A stretch of 64,000 nt of DNA from Jatrophihabitans sp. GAS493 (GTDB lineage: Bacteria; Actinomycetota; Actinomycetes; Mycobacteriales; Jatrophihabitantaceae): the NCBI RefSeq assembly GCF_900230215.1, contig NZ_LT907982.1, forward strand, positions 3,210,001 through 3,274,000. Direction: 5' to 3'. The translations under genes and the position numbers were made by a program. The notes below the pieces were generated by a model. The model saw only the letters and a program-made list of their open reading frames with translations, had not been told where the DNA came from and ran no database searches. Within the stretch, counting starts at the first letter, position 1. Each line of letters starts with the position of its first letter. Below, piece by piece: positions 59,588 through 64,000 of the stretch.

Positions 59588-59681
59588 CACAGGAAGAACT
59601 TACTGGGCCGGGCTGTACCTCCAGACGCCCGCCGGAGCGCCACGCTTCGGGCCTGAGCGCCCATCGCCTAATGTGAGCGAC

Positions 59682-60731
59682 ATGAAGCTTGCGCTGAACC
59701 TCAGCTACTGGGGTATGGGAAATGACGCCGACAACCTGGAACTCGCGCTGGAGGCCGACAGACTGGGCTTCTCGGTCGTCTGGGTCGCTGAGGCCTACGG
59801 CTCGGACTCGCCGACCGTGCTCTCCTACATAGCGGCCAAGACGAACCAGGTCGACGTCGGCAGCGCTGTGATGCAGATCCCAGCCCGCACACCAACGATG
59901 ACGGCGATGACGGCGGCGACGCTCGACACGCTCTCCAACGGCCGGTTCCGGCTCGGGCTCGGGGTCTCCGGACCGCAGGTCTCCGAGGGGTGGCACGGAG
60001 TCCGTTTCGCCAAGCCACTGGCCCGCACCCGCGAGTACGTGGACATCGTCAAGATGGCGCTCTCCCGGGAGCGCGTCCGCTACGACGGCGCGACCTACAC
60101 GCTGCCGCTCCCCGATGGGCCGGGGAAGGCCCTGCAGCTGACCGTGCACCCGGTCCGCGACCACATCCCGATCTACCTGGCCGCTGTCGGGCCGAAGAAC
60201 CTGGAACTGGCCGGTGAGATCGCCGACGGCTGGCTGGCTATCTTCTTCGCCCCGCAGTTCGCCGCCGAGCAGGCCGAGCACATCAGCGCCGGACGGGCCA
60301 AGGTCGGCAAGACGCTGGAGGGCTTCGACGTCGTCCCCACCGTCCCACTGATGGTCGGCGACGACGTGGCGCTCTGCGCCGACCCGGTGCGCGCCTACGC
60401 GTCGCTCTATGTGGGCGGGATGGGCAGCCGTGAGCAGAACTTCTACAACGCGCTGGCTACCCGGATGGGCTACGGCGAGGCCGCCGAGGAGGTCCAGAAC
60501 AAGTTCCTGGCCCGCGATTACGCCGGTGCCGCGGCGGCCGTGCCGATGGAGTTCATCGACTCGACCTCGCTGCTCGGCCCGGCCAAGCGCATCACCGAGC
60601 GCCTCGTGGACTTCGCCCAGTCAGGTGTCACCACTCTCGCACTCGCGCCCTTCGGCTCCACTCTTACCGAGCGAGTCGAGGCCCTCCGGGTCGCAGCCAC
60701 CGCGCTGCAGGAATCCGGCGTCGGCGAGTGA
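59682..60731 (+). CDS. LLM-class F420-dependent oxidoreductase
   Basis: A 349-residue luciferase-like monooxygenase family protein, of the F420-using type common in actinobacteria. MKLALNLSYWGMGNDADNLE at the start, LEADRLGFSVVWVAEAYGSD, RLGLGVSGPQVSEGWHG, and YLAAVGPKNLELAGEIADGW are typical. Substrate unknown. TAATGT (59669-59674) lies seven bases before the ATG and no Shine-Dalgarno is seen, suggesting leaderless mRNA. Overlaps uppP by 4 nt (GTGA). Confidence 0.9.
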   Translation: MKLALNLSYWGMGNDADNLELALEADRLGFSVVWVAEAYGSDSPTVLSYIAAKTNQVDVGSAVMQIPARTPTMTAMTAATLDTLSNGRFRLGLGVSGPQVSEGWHGVRFAKPLARTREYVDIVKMALSRERVRYDGATYTLPLPDGPGKALQLTVHPVRDHIPIYLAAVGPKNLELAGEIADGWLAIFFAPQFAAEQAEHISAGRAKVGKTLEGFDVVPTVPLMVGDDVALCADPVRAYASLYVGGMGSREQNFYNALATRMGYGEAAEEVQNKFLARDYAGAAAAVPMEFIDSTSLLGPAKRITERLVDFAQSGVTTLALAPFGSTLTERVEALRVAATALQESGVGE

Positions 60732-61618
60732 GTGCGGTGCACTCCATAGTCGCTGCCAGCCAAGTTCTCGCCTCAACCGCCCAGACACAGGACATGAGCC
60801 TCTTCCAGGCCATCGTCTACGGAATCGTCCAGGGTCTCACCGAGTTTCTGCCGGTCTCCTCGACGGCCCACCTTCGGATCGTGCCGGCGCTCTTCAACTG
60901 GCCCGACCCCGGAGCACCCTTCACGGCTGTGATTCAGCTCGGCACCACTATCGCGGTGGTCGGGTACTTCTGGCGAGAACTGCTGCACATCGCCATGGCC
61001 TGGTTCCGCGGTACCTTCGTCGACCGCTCGGTCCGCAGCTCGCTGGAGTGCCGGATGGGGTGGTATCTCATCCTGGCCACCATCCCGGTCAGCGTCTTCG
61101 GGCTGGTCTTCCGCAATCAGATCGAGACCGGCGCGCGCAATCTCTGGCTGATCGCCGTCACGCTCATCGTGTTGGCGCTCATCATGGGTCTGGCCGAGAA
61201 GGTCGGCACAAAGCGCCGCGACGAGGAACAGCTCAACACGACCGATGCCATCTGGGTGGGTAGCGCTCAGGCGCTGGCCCTCATCCCCGGCGCCTCCCGT
61301 TCGGGGACGACCATCACGGCCGGGCTTTTCCGAGGCCTGGACCGCCCCACCGCGGCCCGGTTCTCGTTCCTGCTCTCCATCCCGGCCGTCGTCCTCTCGG
61401 CGCTCTTCGAGGCCCGCAAGATCGGCGACAAGGGGAGCCCGGGCGTCGGTCTCACCGGGGTGGCGACCCTGATCGCGTTCATCGTCGGTCTGGCCTCGAT
61501 CGCCTGGTTGATGAAGTACATCGCGAAGCACTCGGTTTACATCTTCGTTTACTACCGGGTCGCGCTCGGGCTGCTTCTCATCGGCCTGCTCTCCGCCGGC
61601 GTCATCTCGGCGACCTGA
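60728..61618 (+). CDS. uppP: undecaprenyl-diphosphatase
   Basis: Membrane enzyme (BacA type) that recycles undecaprenyl diphosphate for peptidoglycan synthesis. Key motifs: VQGLTEFLPVSSTAHLRIVP and LALIPGASRSGTTITAG with the catalytic Glu, Ser and Arg. About eight helices. GTG 60728 overlaps the LLM stop; an internal ATG at 60794 would give the conventional N terminus MSLFQAIVYGIVQG and is a real alternative. 296 or 274 residues. The uppP-phosphomutase-DUF3090-SCO1664-mshC order matches mycobacteria. Confidence 0.94.
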   Translation: MSAVHSIVAASQVLASTAQTQDMSLFQAIVYGIVQGLTEFLPVSSTAHLRIVPALFNWPDPGAPFTAVIQLGTTIAVVGYFWRELLHIAMAWFRGTFVDRSVRSSLECRMGWYLILATIPVSVFGLVFRNQIETGARNLWLIAVTLIVLALIMGLAEKVGTKRRDEEQLNTTDAIWVGSAQALALIPGASRSGTTITAGLFRGLDRPTAARFSFLLSIPAVVLSALFEARKIGDKGSPGVGLTGVATLIAFIVGLASIAWLMKYIAKHSVYIFVYYRVALGLLLIGLLSAGVISAT

Positions 61619-61620
61619 CC

Positions 61621-62331
61621 GTGTCCACCGTCCTGCTGGTGCGTCACGGTCTGACCGCCATGACCGGTCCCGTCCTCGCCGGCCACACCCCGGGTCTGCA
61701 TCTGGACGAGCGCGGTATCAAGCAGGCTGAGGCGGTGGCCGCGCGGATCGCGGTGCTTCCGCTATCGGCGATCGTCACCAGCCCGCTGGAGCGCTGCGTC
61801 GACACCGCGGACGCCATCGCCGCAGCGCAGCAGGCCGCGGGCCGCACCGTCGAACGCGACGTCGATGAACGGATCGTGGAGTGCCGCTACGGCGACTGGA
61901 CCGGGCAGCAGATCAAGGACCTCGCCAAAGAGCCGATGTGGAAGATCGTGCAGGGGCAGCCCTCGGCGGCTCGCTTCCCCGGCGGAGAGAGCCTGCCCGA
62001 GGTGTCGGCCCGGGCGGTCGAAGCGATCCGCGAGTGGGACGCCAAGCTCGGCCCGGAGGCGATCTGGGTCGCCTGCAGCCACGGTGATGTGATCAAGGCG
62101 ATCCTGGCCGACGCCCTCGGCCTGCACTTGGACCAGTTCCAGCGGATCGTGGTGGATCCCTGCTCGGTGTCGCTGGTCCGCTATACCGACGCGCGTCCCT
62201 ATGTACTGCGTGCCAACGACATTGGGGCGGATCTGAGCGCGTTCATCCCGCCGAAGCGGCGTGGCCGCAAGAGCCGCAGCACGGCGGCCGATGCGACCGT
62301 TGGTGGCGGATCAGGCGCCGGTTCGGTGTAG
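61621..62331 (+). CDS. histidine phosphatase family protein (MSMEG_4193-type phosphomutase)
   Basis: A 236-residue protein with the phosphohistidine motif LLVRHGLTAMTG (His about 8), the RCVDTADAI Arg segment, and the second catalytic His in WVACSHGDVIKAIL. It belongs to the actinobacterial group beside mshC (Rv2135c). A basic, Gly-rich tail (PPKRRGRKSRS) follows the fold. GTG start 2 nt after uppP. Substrate unknown. Confidence 0.9.
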   Translation: MSTVLLVRHGLTAMTGPVLAGHTPGLHLDERGIKQAEAVAARIAVLPLSAIVTSPLERCVDTADAIAAAQQAAGRTVERDVDERIVECRYGDWTGQQIKDLAKEPMWKIVQGQPSAARFPGGESLPEVSARAVEAIREWDAKLGPEAIWVACSHGDVIKAILADALGLHLDQFQRIVVDPCSVSLVRYTDARPYVLRANDIGADLSAFIPPKRRGRKSRSTAADATVGGGSGAGSV

Positions 62332-62358
62332 TCGGCAACCGATAGGCTGGACGGCACC

Positions 62359-62925
62359 ATGGCTCGTCAAGTCTTCCTCTTCGATCACCCGCGACGTTTC
62401 GTCGCCGGCACTGTTGGCGTGCCCGGCGAACGTACCTTCTATCTGCAGGCCGCCGACGGGCCACGCGTCGTCTCAGTCGCGCTGGAGAAGAACCAGGTGG
62501 CCGTGCTGGCCGACCGGGTCGAGGAGCTCCTCGACGACGTCGTCAGCCGCACCGGTACGCCGCTTCCCGCGTCCTCCCCGGACACTGACGGGCTGGAGCA
62601 GCCGGTCGAGGAGGAGTTCCGGGTCGGAGCGATGGGGCTGGCCTGGGACGGCGACCGTGGCGTCGTGGTGATCGAGGCACAGGCCCCGGTGGAGGATGCC
62701 GAGTTGGCCGAGGAGACGCTGCTGGCCGACGTCGAAGAGGGGCCGGACGTGCTGCGGGTGCTGCTTGACCCTCGCGTCGCCCGCGCCTTCGTGGAGCGCT
62801 CCCGCCGGGTCATCTCCGCCGGCCGACCCCCGTGTCCGCTCTGTGGCCAGCCGCTGGACCCCGCCGGTCACATCTGCCCGCGACAGAACGGGTACCACCG
62901 CCGGGCACCGCTGTCGAATGAGTGA
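62359..62925 (+). CDS. DUF3090 family protein
   Basis: A 188-residue DUF3090 protein (Rv2134c position). FDHPRRFVAGTVGVPGERTF opens it; RRVISAGRPPCPLCGQPLDP and HICPRQNGYHRR at the end form a four-ligand zinc-binding site. Unknown function, always near mshC. TAGGCT (62343-62348) lies ten bases before the ATG. Overlaps the next gene by 8 nt. Confidence 0.9.
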   Translation: MARQVFLFDHPRRFVAGTVGVPGERTFYLQAADGPRVVSVALEKNQVAVLADRVEELLDDVVSRTGTPLPASSPDTDGLEQPVEEEFRVGAMGLAWDGDRGVVVIEAQAPVEDAELAEETLLADVEEGPDVLRVLLDPRVARAFVERSRRVISAGRPPCPLCGQPLDPAGHICPRQNGYHRRAPLSNE

Positions 62926-63694
62926 GTTCCGCAGCGACGCCGCGCCACCGGAAGAGCCCGCGCTCACCCCAGCGCGCACGATGGCCGTCGAGGATGCCCT
63001 CAACCTCCTGGCGCACGGCTCGCTGAGCATCGAGGGACGTCTGGTCGACGCCTCCAACGCGACGCTGTACTGCGGGGTCGAGCTGGACGGCGTCGAGGCG
63101 GCCTGCGTCTACAAGCCGGTGTCGGGGGAGCGGCCGCTCTGGGACTTCCCGGACGGCACCCTGGCTGAGCGGGAAGTGGCGGCCTACGAACTCTCTGCGG
63201 CCAGCGAGTGGCTGGTTGTACCGCCCACGCTCTATCGCGATGGACCGGCCGGCCCCGGCATGGTGCAGCTCTGGATCGACATCGACGACGAGGTCGACCT
63301 GATCGGTCTGCTCCGCACCCGCCGCTCCGAGCAACTGCGCGAGATCGCCGTCTTCGATGCTGTGATCAACAACGCCGACCGTAAGGGCGGACACCTGCTC
63401 CCCACCGCGTCGGGGCACATCTACGGGATTGATCACGGCGTGAGCTTCAACCGTGAGCCCAAACTACGCACGATCCTGTGGCAGTGGGCCGGTGATCAGC
63501 TCACCGACGTGGCGGTCGATCAGCTGCAGCGCCTGCGCGAGAAGATGGCCGGCGACCTGGGGGAGCGGCTGTCGGAGCTCCTCACCACCCGCGAGGTCCG
63601 GCAGACGACCCGGCGTATCAACGCGCTCATCGAATCCGGACGGCACCCGGAACCATCTCCGGACTGGCCGGCCATTCCCTGGCCGCCGATGTAG
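62918..63694 (+). CDS. SCO1664 family kinase-like protein
   Basis: A 258-residue protein of the SCO1664 family (Rv2133c position), distantly like PI3/PI4-type kinases. YKPVSGERPLWDFPDGTLAE holds a nucleotide-binding Lys; VINNADRKGGHLL and IYGIDHGVSFN resemble catalytic and metal-binding loops. Activity unknown. ATG 62918 is inside the end of the DUF3090 gene, so the two are coupled. The mshC start lies 69 nt downstream. Confidence 0.88.
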   Translation: MSEFRSDAAPPEEPALTPARTMAVEDALNLLAHGSLSIEGRLVDASNATLYCGVELDGVEAACVYKPVSGERPLWDFPDGTLAEREVAAYELSAASEWLVVPPTLYRDGPAGPGMVQLWIDIDDEVDLIGLLRTRRSEQLREIAVFDAVINNADRKGGHLLPTASGHIYGIDHGVSFNREPKLRTILWQWAGDQLTDVAVDQLQRLREKMAGDLGERLSELLTTREVRQTTRRINALIESGRHPEPSPDWPAIPWPPM

Positions 63695-63763
63695 CCGACC
63701 GCCGATGCAGCCGGCTGGCGAGGTCGTGTCAGCGACTCTTTTCCTACCGGATAGGTTGGTTAC

Positions 63764-64000
63764 ATGGAGTCTTGGTCGAGCTACCCCGTCCCCAAGATCA
63801 GCGGCGCACCGCAGCCGCTGAGATTGTTCGACACCGCAACGGCGAGTGTGCGACCCAGCAGCCCGAGTGAGCTGGCCCGGATGTACGTCTGCGGCATCAC
63901 CCCGTACGACGCCACCCACCTCGGCCATGCCGCGACGTACCTCGCCTTCGACCTGATACAACGCCAGTGGCGCGACACCGGGCTCGCTGTGCGCTACGTC
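63764..64000 (+). CDS. mshC: mycothiol ligase MshC, 5' part
   Basis: ATP-dependent ligation of cysteine to GlcN-inositol in mycothiol synthesis; a cysteinyl-tRNA synthetase-like enzyme. The first 79 residues are visible: [10 protein letters not shown] at the start and [20 protein letters not shown], which holds the zinc Cys and HIGH-type motif. The gene runs off the right edge. TAGGTT (63752-63757) six bases before the ATG suggests leaderless transcription. Confidence 0.95.
   Translation, partial: MESWSSYPVPKISGAPQPLRLFDTATASVRPSSPSELARMYVCGITPYDATHLGHAATYLAFDLIQRQWRDTGLAVRYV

Overview
The window is 64 kb of high-G+C chromosomal DNA from an actinobacterium. The evidence is the mycothiol gene mshC at the right edge, an F420-dependent oxidoreductase family gene, the GarA/FtsR and SteA/SteB pairs, DUF5999, DUF6295, DUF5703 and DUF3090 families, frequent GTG/TTG starts and tightly overlapping operons. 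Gene order in several blocks matches mycobacteria (the tlyA-nadK-recN-steA-steB-pyrG-nudix-xerD-parA-scpA-scpB-rluB-cmk-der run, and the pgsA-DUF881-sbp-DUF881-gcvH-garA-ftsR run). I would place it in or near Frankiales, Nakamurellales or Jatrophihabitantales, but this is only an impression from protein similarity. No insertion sequence, prophage, CRISPR array or foreign island is visible.

Layout. 1-2.8 kb: the 3' part of a 23S rRNA gene, a 5S gene and two terminator hairpins. 2.8-15.4 kb: DUF1015, a HAD phosphatase, an SCP2-like protein, then the plus-strand series tlyA, nadK, recN, steA, steB, pyrG, an ADP-ribose pyrophosphatase and xerD. 15.4-19.7 kb: a chain of five genes overlapping by 4 nt (parA, a 44-codon ORF, a ribbon-helix-helix protein, scpA, scpB), then rluB. 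19.7-20.5 kb: a long gene-free stretch carrying a family of short TCGA-centred motifs. 20.5-23.6 kb: aroH, cmk, der. 23.8-30.1 kb: tRNA-Pro, pgsA, a DUF881/Sbp/DUF881 membrane set, gcvH, a zinc-ribbon version of garA, ftsR, a bifunctional nuclease gene and a second MerR regulator. 30.1-33.3 kb: a glycine riboswitch and gcvP.

33.3-37.2 kb: DUF5999, a small HAD phosphatase, guaB1 and a wax-ester-synthase-type acyltransferase. 37.2-41.6 kb (minus strand): an apparent self-regulated operon of ephD, a ferritin-like hydrolase, an NADH/[2Fe-2S] reductase and a TetR regulator, with a palindrome on its promoter. 41.7-49.1 kb: O-methyltransferase, SRPBCC, FUSC, moeA, dienelactone hydrolase, DUF6295, a small membrane protein and an AI-2E-type permease. 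49.2-52.1 kb: a LacI regulator with two perfect operators facing a dehydrogenase/isomerase pair. 52.2-64 kb: tRNA-Leu, a Pro-rich surface protein, an M20 peptidase, an ATP-dependent DNA ligase, DUF5703, a RecD-like helicase that seems to start at CTG, an aldo/keto reductase, an LLM oxidoreductase, uppP, a phosphomutase-like gene, DUF3090, an SCO1664-family gene and the start of mshC.

Most of the content is core: ribosome modification, NAD(P), nucleotides, chromosome segregation, envelope lipid carrier and one-carbon metabolism. The accessory parts are the TetR lipid-redox operon and the LacI sugar operon. The observations I rate highest are the ParA/small ORF/RHH/kleisin coupling with the nearby motif family, the TetR operon with its operator-promoter overlap, and the CTG start inferred for the helicase.
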